64,000 nucleotides of DNA from Desulfitobacterium_A sp035539115 (lineage in GTDB: Bacteria > Bacillota > Desulfitobacteriia > Desulfitobacteriales > Desulfitobacteriaceae), in NCBI RefSeq assembly GCF_035539115.1, contig NZ_DATLJA010000043.1, forward strand, positions 1-64,000, in the 5' to 3' direction. The first letter of the stretch is position 1; each line of letters begins with the position of its first letter. Below are positions 24,922-34,072 of the stretch, piece by piece. The notes beneath the pieces were generated by a model, which saw only the letters and a list, made by a program, of their open reading frames with translations, did no database searches and had not been told where the DNA came from. The position numbers and the translations under genes were made by a program.

Positions 24922-24998
24922 TGGTGCGCTCGGAGGGATTCGAACCCCCGGCCTTCTGATTCGTAGTCAGACGCTCTATCCAGCTGAGCCACGAGCGC
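24922..24998 (-). tRNA. tRNA-Arg (ACG)
   Basis: Acceptor GCGCTCG/CGAGCGC, discriminator A, encoded CCA. Anticodon arm TCTGA-CTACGAA-TCAGA, anticodon ACG, the TadA substrate. Confidence 0.96.
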
Positions 24999-25004
24999 AT
25001 GAAA

Positions 25005-25093
25005 TGGCGGAGGGGGTGGGATTCGAACCCACGGCCCCTTTCGGAGTCACTGGTTTTCAAGACCAGCTCCTTAAACCGCTCGGACACCCCTCC
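25005..25093 (-). tRNA. tRNA-Ser (TGA)
   Basis: Class II tRNA, acceptor GGAGGGG, anticodon arm CTGGT-CTTGAAA-ACCAG (anticodon TGA), variable arm ACTCCGAAAGGGGC, encoded CCA. It lies directly downstream of serS. Confidence 0.96.
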
Positions 25094-25161
25094 AAATCGA
25101 TACGTTTGATAGTATATCACATTTCTTGTGAACTGTAAATGTCAAGCCTTAACTAAATAAG

Positions 25162-25201
25162 AAAGAGCTGCAAAATGTATTTTGTATTTTGGCAGCTCTT
25201 T
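25162..25201. terminator. Terminator after serS
   Basis: AAAGAGCTGC (25162-25171) pairs with GCAGCTCTTT (25192-25201) around a 20-base loop. Usable on either strand; here it ends serS. Confidence 0.7.
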
Positions 25202-25244
25202 CCAAGAAATATTTAATTGTTAAAAATCTCTAAATACCTTGCAC

Positions 25245-26510
25245 TTAGCCGATAATCTCTACACCCATATATGGTTGCAAAGCCTTTGGTACACGAACAC
25301 GTCCATCTTTTTTCTGATAATTTTCTAGAATTGCTGCGACGGTACGCCCAATAGCTAAGCCACTCCCATTTAATGTATGTACATATTCTGGCTTCGCCTT
25401 AAGTTCCCGTCGAAAACGAATATTTGCCCGTCGCGCTTGGAAATCTTCAAAATTACTGCAGGAAGATATTTCCCGATACATGTTAAAACTTGGAAGCCAA
25501 ACTTCTAAATCATACGTCTTAGCAGAGCTAAAGCCCAAGTCTCCAGTCGAAAGGGCCATAACGCGATAAGGAAGTTCCAGCTCTTGAAGAATAGCTTCAG
25601 CATCCCGCGTTAACTTTTCCAGTTCCTCATAGGAATTCTCGGGGAAAGCAAACTTCACTAGCTCGACCTTATTAAATTGATGCTGGCGAATCAGACCACG
25701 CGTATCCCGGCCAGCTGAACCAGCTTCAGAGCGAAAACAAGCACTATATGCGCAATGATAAATGGGAAGCTTTTCAGCCTCGAGAATCTCATCACGATAT
25801 AAGTTGGTCACCGGCACTTCGGCAGTAGGAATCAAGAAATAGTCTGTACCGGAAACCTTGAACGCATCCTCTTCAAATTTAGGAAGTTGTCCTGTCGCGA
25901 TCATCGAGTTCCGATTCACCATATAGGGTGGAAGAATCTCGGTATAACCCTTGGCCGTATGTCGATCAAGCATAAAGCTGATTAAGGATCGCTCGAGTTT
26001 AGCCCCTAACCCTTTATAAAAAGTGAAACGTGCTCCCGTAACCTTAGCCGCCCGGGAAAAATCCAAAATATCTAGACTTTCCCCAATATCATAGTGAGCC
26101 AATGGCTGAAAATCAAACTTTCGAGGGTTCCCCCAAGAACGCACTTGAATATTTGCATTTTCGTCCGGACCGACAGGAACGGACTCATGCGGAATGTTCG
26201 GAATTTCATACATAACCGCTTGCATTTTTTGCTCAAGATCGGTCAGTTGTTGTTCTAACCCCTTTATTTTTTGCCCAACTTCACGCATCTCAAGAATCAG
26301 AGATTCAGCATCTTCCCCGCTTTTTTTACGACGCCCGACCTCTTCAGAGACAGTATTGCGCTGTGCCTTCAAATTTTCAACTTCGAAAAGCAACTTTCGG
26401 TATTTTTCCTCGTGTTCGAGGAAATCATCTAATTTTAAGGATGAATTACGATTTTTGAGAGCTTCCTTTACAATCTCAGGATTAGTTCGTACAAACTTAA
26501 GATCTAACAA
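25245..26510 (-). CDS. serS: Seryl-tRNA synthetase
   Basis: 421 residues, class II synthetase that charges tRNA-Ser and, in this organism, also tRNA-Sec with serine. N-terminal antiparallel coiled coil (about 30-100), then the catalytic domain: motif 1 around GYTEILPPYMVNRNSM, motif 2 FRSEAGSAGRDTRGLIRQHQ, motif 3 LNGSGLAIGRTVAAILENYQ. Start is TTG 26510, supported by GGGAGGG upstream. It lies 24 bases after pdxT, likely one operon with pdxS-pdxT; no T-box leader is seen. Confidence 0.97.
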   Translation of the reverse strand: MLDLKFVRTNPEIVKEALKNRNSSLKLDDFLEHEEKYRKLLFEVENLKAQRNTVSEEVGRRKKSGEDAESLILEMREVGQKIKGLEQQLTDLEQKMQAVMYEIPNIPHESVPVGPDENANIQVRSWGNPRKFDFQPLAHYDIGESLDILDFSRAAKVTGARFTFYKGLGAKLERSLISFMLDRHTAKGYTEILPPYMVNRNSMIATGQLPKFEEDAFKVSGTDYFLIPTAEVPVTNLYRDEILEAEKLPIYHCAYSACFRSEAGSAGRDTRGLIRQHQFNKVELVKFAFPENSYEELEKLTRDAEAILQELELPYRVMALSTGDLGFSSAKTYDLEVWLPSFNMYREISSCSNFEDFQARRANIRFRRELKAKPEYVHTLNGSGLAIGRTVAAILENYQKKDGRVRVPKALQPYMGVEIIG

Positions 26511-26534
26511 CTGAAACCCTCCCTCGTCCAGCCA

Positions 26535-27122
26535 TTACTTGGCCATTTGCTCATCAACAATCGAGAGAAAATAGTGATGAACTCTTCGGTCTTCCGTTAA
26601 TTCGGGATGAAAAGCGCTCGCAAGCATATTCCCTTGCCGAGCAAAAACAATTTTACCCTCGTATTCTGCTAAGATTCCAACATTCGGAGCCACTTCTTTA
26701 AGGTACGGAGCTCGAATAAAAACGGCTCTTACCGGATCCTGGCCTAGTGCGGGCACCTCTAAATCGGTCTCAAAGCTTGCAACCTGACGTCCAAAAGCAT
26801 TTCGTTGAACCGTGACATCCATTAAACCTAAGCGATATTGGTCACTGTCTTCAATATTTTTACTTAACACAATCATTCCTGCACAGGTGCCAAAGATCGG
26901 TAAGTTTTTCGCCGCTAATTCCTTGATTCGTTCTCCGAGTCCATCCACTTGGAGAAGCTTTCCCATTGTCGTACTTTCCCCGCCTGGAATAATAAGTCCG
27001 TTAATATCTTCTAAATCGCTTGATTTGCGAACTTCCGTGACCTCACAACCCAAGCTCTCTAAAGCCTGCCGATGCTCACGAAAAGCACCTTGCAAGGCTA
27101 ATACACCAATCTTTCTCGCCAT
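26535..27122 (-). CDS. pdxT: Pyridoxal 5'-phosphate synthase glutaminase subunit
   Basis: 195 residues from ATG 27122 (MARKIGVLALQGAF); a longer upstream frame runs into pdxS and is rejected. PdxT hydrolyses glutamine and passes ammonia to PdxS. Visible: GGESTTMGKL, the nucleophile elbow FGTCAGMIVLS, and the C-terminal catalytic His in SAFHPELTED. It starts 4 bases after the pdxS stop and is co-translated. Confidence 0.96.
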   Translation of the reverse strand: MARKIGVLALQGAFREHRQALESLGCEVTEVRKSSDLEDINGLIIPGGESTTMGKLLQVDGLGERIKELAAKNLPIFGTCAGMIVLSKNIEDSDQYRLGLMDVTVQRNAFGRQVASFETDLEVPALGQDPVRAVFIRAPYLKEVAPNVGILAEYEGKIVFARQGNMLASAFHPELTEDRRVHHYFLSIVDEQMAK

Positions 27123-27126
27123 TGAA

Positions 27127-28011
27127 TTACCAGCCTCGCTCCTGCATGCGTTCACTGTCTTTGAGTGTAGAAATTTCAATTCCCGACATCGCTTCTCCCA
27201 GATCTTTAGAAATTTCTGCCAGCATTTTAGGGTCGTTATAATTTGTTGTCGCTAAAACGATTGCCCTAGCCCTTTTTACTGGATCACCCGATTTAAAGAT
27301 TCCCGAACCAACAAAAATACCATCCACACCCAGTTGCATCATCAACGCAGCATCAGCTGGTGTAGCAATTCCACCGGCAGCAAAATTAACGACTGGTAGT
27401 TTGCCATGTTCAGCTACATAGACAACTAAGTCATAAGGAGCACCCATATTTTTGGCAGCAGTCATTAACTCTTCTTTAGGCATCGTTGATAAAGTCCGAA
27501 TTTCACTCATCACAGTACGCATATGACGAACTGCTTCAACAACGTTACCGGTTCCAGGTTCACCTTTAGTACGAATCATAGCAGCCCCCTCGCCAATGCG
27601 GCGAAGCGCTTCACCCAGATTTCTAGCTCCACAGACGAATGGAACTTTAAAGTCATTCTTATTAATATGATACATATCATCGGCTGGTGTCAGGACTTCA
27701 CTCTCATCGATGTAATCAGCACCCATCGCCTCAAGGATTTGGGCCTCGACGAAATGACCAATCCGGGCTTTCGCCATAACTGGGATCGTTACCGAATCCA
27801 TAATCCGTTGAATAATTGTCGGATCTGCCATTCTAGCAACTCCACCTGCAGCTCTGATATCTGAAGGCACTCTTTCAAGAGCCATGACGGCGCAAGCTCC
27901 GGCTTCTTCCGCTATTTTTGCTTGTTCGGGTGTAGTTACATCCATAATAACTCCACCTTTAAGCATTTCTGCTAATCCTGTCTTAACTTTCCACGAGGCA
28001 ATTTCTTCCAT
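27127..28011 (-). CDS. pdxS: Pyridoxal 5'-phosphate synthase lyase subunit
   Basis: 294 residues from ATG 28011 (MEEIASWKVKTGLAEMLKGG) behind GGAGGAG. PdxS makes vitamin B6 directly from ribose 5-phosphate, glyceraldehyde 3-phosphate and ammonia in a 12+12 complex with PdxT. The TIM barrel carries GGVIMDVTTPEQAKIAEEAG, the Lys loop VMAKARIGHFVEAQ and phosphate loop GGIATPADAALMMQLGVDG. This is the deoxyxylulose-independent route. Confidence 0.98.
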   Translation of the reverse strand: MEEIASWKVKTGLAEMLKGGVIMDVTTPEQAKIAEEAGACAVMALERVPSDIRAAGGVARMADPTIIQRIMDSVTIPVMAKARIGHFVEAQILEAMGADYIDESEVLTPADDMYHINKNDFKVPFVCGARNLGEALRRIGEGAAMIRTKGEPGTGNVVEAVRHMRTVMSEIRTLSTMPKEELMTAAKNMGAPYDLVVYVAEHGKLPVVNFAAGGIATPADAALMMQLGVDGIFVGSGIFKSGDPVKRARAIVLATTNYNDPKMLAEISKDLGEAMSGIEISTLKDSERMQERGW

Positions 28012-28059
28012 GATAATTCTCCTCCAGACCATTTACGCGTCTTTAATTGTTTGTTTGAA

Positions 28060-28088
28060 ATACTAGCACTTTAATCATTTCTTGTCAA
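28060..28088 (-). promoter_or_regulatory. Promoter of pdxST-serS
   Basis: Minus strand TTGACA (28088-28083), 17 bases, TAGTAT (28065-28060), about 50 bases ahead of pdxS. Confidence 0.6.
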
Positions 28089-28126
28089 TTTTACTCATAT
28101 CTATGAATAAAATCAAGAATTTTCGT

Positions 28127-30604
28127 TTATTCTTCCTCTTCGCCATCAATTAAGTCATCATTATCTTCATCTTCTTTATAGAGCACTTTAGCGATAGCGA
28201 CAACTCTACTTTCACCTGTTCGCATGGCCATTACACCTTGGGCTGAACGACCTTGCTTGGAAATTCCGGATACTTCTTGGCGGATAACAATCCCATCCTC
28301 GGTAATAATCATCAACTGATCTTCTGGCTTAACTATTTTGATGCCAATAAGGGGTCCTGTTTTCTGATTCAATTTCATTGCGATTATTCCCTTACCACCA
28401 CGTCCTTGAACCCTGTATTCTGAGAGATTCGTTCTTTTCGAAAAACCATTTTCCGTCATCGTCAGAAGTTCTGCATCCTCATAAATGACATCCATGCCAA
28501 CGACTTCATCATTTTCCTCAAGATTAATTCCCTTAACACCGCGAGCTGTACGCCCCATTTTCCGTACATCCGAGCATTTAAAACGTATCGATTGTCCATT
28601 CTTCGTAGCCATGAGCATATGCTCGTGTTCCTTGTTAAGACGAACCCCAATGAGTTCATCTCCTTCATTCAAGGTCAAAGCAATTAAACCATCCTTGCGG
28701 GAAGAATCATATTCTTTGAGAGCGGACTTTTTAACTATACCGTTTTTGGTAGCTGTGATTAGACAGAAATCCTCTGAGTATGTTTTAATCGATAGGACAG
28801 CCGTAATTTCTTCCTCTTGAGAATTAATATTTAAGATATTTACAATCGCGATACCTTTAGCCGTGCGACTCGCTTCTGGAATCTCATAAGCCTTAAGACG
28901 ATATACCTTTCCCTTAGAGGTAAAGAAGAGAATATAATGATGGGTTGTGGTTGTGAAGAGATGTTCTACAAAATCCTCTTCCCGAGTTGCCATACCATGG
29001 ACTCCTTTGCCTCCACGTCTCTGGCTCTTATACGTGTTTAAGGGTAGACGTTTGATATACCCTCGGTGAGTTACAGTGATGACAACATCTTCTTCGGCAA
29101 TTAAGTCCTCAATTTGCATATTACTTAAATCAACTGAAATCTGAGTCCGCCGTTCATCACCAAATTTATCTTTAATTTCGGTCATTTCCGTCTTAATAAT
29201 TTCATCAACCATTTTTTCTGAGGCCAAAACGGCACGCAAATAAGCAATCGTTTGCAAGAGTTCTTGTAATTGATTTTCAATTTTTTCGCGCTCTAATCCA
29301 GTTAAGCGTTTCAAACGCATATCGACAATGGCTTGTGACTGCTTTTCACTTAACCCAAACCGCGCCATCAAATTATTTTTAGCATCTGCTTCATCCGCAG
29401 AAGTCCTGATAATTTGAATTACTTCATCGATATGATCTAAAGCGATTCTTAAGCCTTCGAGAATATGTGCTTCTGCTTCTGCTTTATTTAATTCGAATCT
29501 CGTTCTCCGCGTGATAACATTTCTTTGATGCTCAATAAAATAATGGATCATTTTTTTAAGCGTTAAAAGTTTTGGCCGACCATCCACTAAGGCTAACATG
29601 TTCATCCCAAATGATTCTTCAAGTTGAGTATGTTTGTAGAGTTGATTAAGAATGACTTGCGGATTAACATCCCTCCGGAGTTCAATCACAATCCGCATAC
29701 CTGTACGATCTGATTCATCCCTTAAATCAGTAATTCCTTCGATTTTCTTCTCCCTAACAAGCTCCGCAATTTTCTCAACAAGTCTCGATTTATTGACCAT
29801 AAATGGAATTTCCGTGACTAAAATTCGCATCTTCCCGGACTTTTCCATATGTTCGATATGCGCTTTTGCTCGGGTCTTAAATATTCCTCTCCCCGTTGTA
29901 TAGGCCGCATAAATTCCTTCCGTACCCATAATCGTTGCACCCGTTGGGAGATCCGGACCTTTAATAAATTCCATTAATCCTTCAATCGTAATATCGGGAT
30001 TATCGATTTGGGCAATGGTCCCATCAATGACTTCCGTCAAATTATGGGGAGGAATATTCGTCGCCATTCCGACGGCGATTCCTGAAGAACCATTGACCAG
30101 GAGGTTAGGAAACTTCGCAGGCAGTACTGAGGGTTCATCCTGTTTTTCATCATAATTTGGAGTAAAGTCTACAGTATCTTTATCAATATCGGCAAGCATA
30201 TAGGTCGCCATTTTGGCCATTCTACACTCGGTATAACGCATCGCAGCCGCAGAATCACCATCAATGGATCCGAAATTTCCATGTCCATCAACTAAAGGAT
30301 AACGACTGGAGAAATCTTGAGCTAATCGAACAACCGCATCATAAATTGAGGCATCACCATGGGGGTGAAACTTACCCATGCAGTCCCCGACGAGTCTGGC
30401 TGATTTACTATACGGTTTATTTGGGGTCATTCCCAATTCATGAAGCGTATAAAGAATTCTCCGATGAACCGGCTTGAGGCCATCCCTAACATCAGGTAAG
30501 GCCCGACTGGCAATAACACTCATGGAATAGTCAATAAATGACTTTTTAAGCTCATCCGAAATCTCAACTGGAAGAACTCTTCCCCCTTGCATTTCCATTG
30601 ACAT
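28127..30604 (-). CDS. gyrA: DNA gyrase subunit A
   Basis: 825 residues. Winged-helix and tower region with the DNA-cleaving Tyr at residue 124 (AAMRYTECRMAKM); quinolone-region residues GDCMGKFHPHGDASIYD are wild-type like. The C-terminal beta-pinwheel holds the GyrA box QRRGGKG, confirming gyrase rather than topoisomerase IV, and ends in an acidic tail (EDEDNDDLIDGEEEE). Start ATG is preceded by AAAGGAG. It follows gyrB by 14 bases in one operon and works with it to introduce negative supercoils. Confidence 0.98.
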   Translation of the reverse strand: MSMEMQGGRVLPVEISDELKKSFIDYSMSVIASRALPDVRDGLKPVHRRILYTLHELGMTPNKPYSKSARLVGDCMGKFHPHGDASIYDAVVRLAQDFSSRYPLVDGHGNFGSIDGDSAAAMRYTECRMAKMATYMLADIDKDTVDFTPNYDEKQDEPSVLPAKFPNLLVNGSSGIAVGMATNIPPHNLTEVIDGTIAQIDNPDITIEGLMEFIKGPDLPTGATIMGTEGIYAAYTTGRGIFKTRAKAHIEHMEKSGKMRILVTEIPFMVNKSRLVEKIAELVREKKIEGITDLRDESDRTGMRIVIELRRDVNPQVILNQLYKHTQLEESFGMNMLALVDGRPKLLTLKKMIHYFIEHQRNVITRRTRFELNKAEAEAHILEGLRIALDHIDEVIQIIRTSADEADAKNNLMARFGLSEKQSQAIVDMRLKRLTGLEREKIENQLQELLQTIAYLRAVLASEKMVDEIIKTEMTEIKDKFGDERRTQISVDLSNMQIEDLIAEEDVVITVTHRGYIKRLPLNTYKSQRRGGKGVHGMATREEDFVEHLFTTTTHHYILFFTSKGKVYRLKAYEIPEASRTAKGIAIVNILNINSQEEEITAVLSIKTYSEDFCLITATKNGIVKKSALKEYDSSRKDGLIALTLNEGDELIGVRLNKEHEHMLMATKNGQSIRFKCSDVRKMGRTARGVKGINLEENDEVVGMDVIYEDAELLTMTENGFSKRTNLSEYRVQGRGGKGIIAMKLNQKTGPLIGIKIVKPEDQLMIITEDGIVIRQEVSGISKQGRSAQGVMAMRTGESRVVAIAKVLYKEDEDNDDLIDGEEEE

Positions 30605-30618
30605 TAACAGGCACTCCT

Positions 30619-32550
30619 TTAAATATCTAAATTACGTACGTCTTTGGCATACTTTATAATAAACTCACGACGAGGTTCTACTTTATCCCCCATTAAAATC
30701 GTAAAAAGTTCATCAGCTAGCATGGCATCGTCCATCGTGACCTGTAAAATCGTTCGTTTTGCGGGATCCATTGTGGTTTCCCAAAGTTGCTCTGGATTCA
30801 TTTCTCCTAAACCTTTATATCTCTGAATAACAGCTTTTTCCCGGCCCACCCGATCTAAGGTTTTACTCAATTCATCATCGGTATATTGATAAGAGACATC
30901 TCTTCCTTTTTTAACTTGAAAAAGGGGAGGTTGAGCAATATAGACATAATTATTATCAAGCAGGGGCTTCATATAACGATAGAAGAAGGTTAGCAGGAGT
31001 ATCCTAATATGAGCTCCATCGACATCGGCATCGGTCATAATAATCAGTTTATGATAGCGTGCCTTGGTAATATCAAAGTCATCCGAAATTCCCGTTCCCA
31101 TCGCTGTAATCATCGCACGAATTTCTGTATTGCCTAAAATCCGATCGAGACGAGCCTTTTCAACATTAAGAATCTTTCCCCGCAATGGAAGAATAGCTTG
31201 GAAACGCCGATCACGTCCTTGCTTTGCCGAACCACCTGCACTATCACCCTCAACCAGGTACATTTCGCAGAGATCAGGCTCTTTCCAGGAACAGTCAGCT
31301 AGTTTTCCTGGTAAGGCGCTGACTTCCAAAACACTCTTTCTTCGGGTGAGTTCCCGCGCCTTACGGGCAGCTTCACGCGCGCGCGAAGCTTGAAGTGATT
31401 TCTCTATTAATTTTTTACCGATTGCGGGGTTTTCCCCCAGAAAAGTATTGAGCCCCTCACCAGTTGCTGAATCTACAATTGAACGAATTTCCGAATTTCC
31501 CAATTTTGTCTTAGTTTGACCTTCAAACTGAGGATCAGGAACTTTAACAGAAATAATTGCCGTCAACCCTTCACGGATATCATCCCCAGTTAAATTCGAC
31601 TCGTTGCTTTTAATAATATTATTTTTTCGGGCATAATCGTTGATCACTCGGGTTAAAGCTGCCTTAAATCCAGCTTCATGAGTTCCACCTTCTTGGGTAT
31701 TAATATTATTCGCATAAGAAAAAAGATTTTCTGAGTATCCGTCATTATATTGCAAGCCAATTTCAAGTTCTACATTATCCTTGTACACTTCAAAATAGAT
31801 CGGTTCCGGAAACAAAACGTCTTTGTTCTTGTTTAAATATCTGACAAAATCAACAATACCACCCGTATGATAAAAAACTTCTTGTTCTTCCGTTCTCTCA
31901 TCGAGTAAAGTTATCGAAACTTTTTTATTCAAAAAAGAAAGTTCGCGTAACCGATGAGCCAAAATATCAAATTGAAACGTAGTTTCTTCAAATATCTCCG
32001 GATCAGGAGCAAAAGTAATCTGTGTCCCCCTCTCCTCCGTTTTTCCGGTAATCGTCAATTCTGTCATGGTTTTTCCACGCATATATTCTTGGTGATAAAT
32101 ACTTCCATCTTTTTTTACGTCAACATATAACCACTCAGACAGGGCATTAACAACACTTAGACCGACCCCATGCAATCCCCCGGAGACCTTATAGGCACTA
32201 TTATTAAATTTTCCGCCAGCATGAAGCACTGTCAAAGCAACTTCAACAGCAGGCTTTCCCGTTTTGGGATGAATATCAACAGGAATACCCCGTCCATTAT
32301 CTTGAACACAAATACTATTATCTTTACGAATAAACACATTAATCGTATCGCAATATCCAGCTAAGGCCTCATCAATACTATTATCAACAATCTCATAAAC
32401 TAAATGATGAAGTCCCCGACTACTCGTTGAACCAATATACATACCAGGACGCTTTCGAACAGCTTCTAAGCCTTCTAGAACTACAATTTGTTCAGCGTTA
32501 TAATCAAGACTCTCTGGCACTTTTTCTTGAAAATCGGAATCTTCTTGCAA
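30619..32550 (-). CDS. gyrB: DNA gyrase subunit B
   Basis: 643 residues. GHKL ATPase motifs: EIVDNSIDEALAGYC, DNGRGIPVDIHPKTGKPA, GGLHGVGLSVVNALS. TOPRIM domain: EGDSAGGSAKQGRDR and MTDADVDGAHIRILL; the C-terminal QRYKGLGEMNPEQLWETTMD contacts GyrA. TTG 32550 is the start, with GGGAGGG ahead. The standard 640-residue length lacks the proteobacterial insert. Confidence 0.98.
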   Translation of the reverse strand: MQEDSDFQEKVPESLDYNAEQIVVLEGLEAVRKRPGMYIGSTSSRGLHHLVYEIVDNSIDEALAGYCDTINVFIRKDNSICVQDNGRGIPVDIHPKTGKPAVEVALTVLHAGGKFNNSAYKVSGGLHGVGLSVVNALSEWLYVDVKKDGSIYHQEYMRGKTMTELTITGKTEERGTQITFAPDPEIFEETTFQFDILAHRLRELSFLNKKVSITLLDERTEEQEVFYHTGGIVDFVRYLNKNKDVLFPEPIYFEVYKDNVELEIGLQYNDGYSENLFSYANNINTQEGGTHEAGFKAALTRVINDYARKNNIIKSNESNLTGDDIREGLTAIISVKVPDPQFEGQTKTKLGNSEIRSIVDSATGEGLNTFLGENPAIGKKLIEKSLQASRAREAARKARELTRRKSVLEVSALPGKLADCSWKEPDLCEMYLVEGDSAGGSAKQGRDRRFQAILPLRGKILNVEKARLDRILGNTEIRAMITAMGTGISDDFDITKARYHKLIIMTDADVDGAHIRILLLTFFYRYMKPLLDNNYVYIAQPPLFQVKKGRDVSYQYTDDELSKTLDRVGREKAVIQRYKGLGEMNPEQLWETTMDPAKRTILQVTMDDAMLADELFTILMGDKVEPRREFIIKYAKDVRNLDI

Positions 32551-32599
32551 AGCCGTTCCCTCCCAAATAATACCTTACCTGTTAAGCTTTAACCTTTTC

Positions 32600-32628
32600 A
32601 TTATACGATGAAATAACGTTTCCTTCAA
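32600..32628 (-). promoter_or_regulatory. gyrBA promoter
   Basis: Minus strand TTGAAG (32628-32623), 17 bases, TATAAT (32605-32600), about 50 bases before gyrB. It lies between the remB terminator and gyrB, so gyrBA can be expressed separately. Confidence 0.65.
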
Positions 32629-32666
32629 TTCGAAATGACAATAATCTTAACTGCTCATAAAAAGGG

Positions 32667-32694
32667 AAAAACCTCGCTTGCAAAAAAGGAGGTT
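32667..32694 (-). terminator. Terminator after remB
   Basis: Minus strand AACCTC (32694-32689), 13-base loop, GAGGTT (32675-32670), then TTT. It closes the dnaA-dnaN-recF-remB transcript. Confidence 0.6.
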
Positions 32695-32715
32695 CTATCT
32701 CATTATTTTCATCAT

Positions 32716-32973
32716 CTATTCTTCCTGCTCGACAACGGTTATAGAACGTTTTAGAAGAGTTGTTGAAGAAATAGGAGAAAGATAATTTCCCTCAGTTGTG
32801 ATGATTAAAGACTTTTCTTTACCCTTATCAGAAATGTAATAAATCTTTTCATTTTGCTTCATGCTATTTAAAAAACTTTCAGAAGCTGTATTTTTCATTG
32901 CTGTTTCCAAATCTAAAATAGCAATAACTTTTTGCTGATTAACTAAAACATCTCCACCTAAATGTAAAAACAT
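32716..32973 (-). CDS. remB: RemB-like (DUF370) regulator
   Basis: 85 residues. The N-terminus FLHLGGDVLVNQQKVIAILD is characteristic of DUF370/RemB proteins, small DNA-binding or matrix regulators found between recF and gyrB in Firmicutes. Its start codon overlaps the recF stop by one base, so the two are translationally coupled. In Bacillus the related RemA activates biofilm matrix genes; RemB's role is less well known. Confidence 0.8.
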   Translation of the reverse strand: MFLHLGGDVLVNQQKVIAILDLETAMKNTASESFLNSMKQNEKIYYISDKGKEKSLIITTEGNYLSPISSTTLLKRSITVVEQEE

Positions 32974-34067
32974 CAGTATATCCTCCCTATATGTCCTTTT
33001 TCTACTCGGAATAGTGACACTATTTCAGTAGTTGATAGCTTTTCAGCACTGGTCATCGTAATTAAAGCTTGCCGGATCGGTTTAATAAATTCTAATAAAT
33101 ATTCTCTCCGAAAAATATCCAGTTCAGACAGGACATCATCTAAAAGTAGAAGTGGATATTCTCCTTTTTCCTGAAAGATCACTTCAAGCTCCGCCAATTT
33201 TAAACTTAAAACAATGGAACGCTGCTGTCCTTGTGAGGCATAAATTCTCGCCGATTTTCCATTAAGCTGAAAATCAAGGTCATCTCGGTGAGGACCGACT
33301 AAAATCATTTGCCTTTCTATTTCCAGCTTCATTTTTTCTTCCAGCATTTGAGGAAATTCACGTAAGGCCTTTTCTGTATCTTGGTATCCCAAGGCTAAAT
33401 AGTTTAAACCTAACTCTTCCTCACCGGATGAGAGTTGAGTATAGATTTCTTGGCTCTTTTTTGCAAGTATTTGTGTAAAATTCCAACGATTGCGAATGAT
33501 TTTAGAACCTAGATCAAGCACTTGTTCATTCCATAATTCAATATTTGAAACTTTTGAAGCTTGATATGGGCTTTTTAATAAGGCGGCCTTCTGATGAATT
33601 ACTTTATTATAATCATTGAGTAGATGTACATGCCGCACATATAACTGAGTAATGTGGAGATCCAAAAATCTACGTCGTTCGGCAGGGCCACCTTTAACCA
33701 TTATCAAATCATCGGGGGAAAAGAACACAACATTAACAGTTCCTACATAATCTGATAATTTTTTACACGAAACATTATTTATTTTTACAATTTTATGTTT
33801 GTCTAAGTAATGACTTTCCAAGCTTAATTGTCGTTGATAGGCTAAAAAATCTCCAAATATGTGAAATGCATTCTCTCCCCAGCAAATCATTTCCTGTTCT
33901 CTATGAGCCCGATAGGATTTTCCGGTTAAAAGATAATAAATTCCTTCTAAGACATTTGTTTTTCCTTGTCCGTTTTGTCCCTGTAAAACATTTACGCCTG
34001 GGGAAAATTGGATTTTTTCATTTTTGTAATTTCTAAAATTATGCAAGTTTAAGTTTTGAATTTCCAT
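32973..34067 (-). CDS. recF: DNA replication and repair protein RecF
   Basis: 364 residues, SMC-like ABC ATPase that loads RecA at single-strand gaps. Walker A GQNGQGKTNVLEGIYYL near residue 30, signature ASQGQQRSIVLSLKLAE, Walker B YPLLLLDDVLSELD. It begins only 5 bases after dnaN; the S4-domain RNA-binding gene (yaaA) that normally separates dnaN and recF in Firmicutes is absent here. Confidence 0.97.
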   Translation of the reverse strand: MEIQNLNLHNFRNYKNEKIQFSPGVNVLQGQNGQGKTNVLEGIYYLLTGKSYRAHREQEMICWGENAFHIFGDFLAYQRQLSLESHYLDKHKIVKINNVSCKKLSDYVGTVNVVFFSPDDLIMVKGGPAERRRFLDLHITQLYVRHVHLLNDYNKVIHQKAALLKSPYQASKVSNIELWNEQVLDLGSKIIRNRWNFTQILAKKSQEIYTQLSSGEEELGLNYLALGYQDTEKALREFPQMLEEKMKLEIERQMILVGPHRDDLDFQLNGKSARIYASQGQQRSIVLSLKLAELEVIFQEKGEYPLLLLDDVLSELDIFRREYLLEFIKPIRQALITMTSAEKLSTTEIVSLFRVEKGHIGRIY

Positions 34068-34072
34068 TTTAT

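Noticed and set aside
24914..25120. 68-codon frame across the tRNA cluster
   Set aside because: It is an antisense reading of tRNA-Arg(ACG) and tRNA-Ser(TGA).
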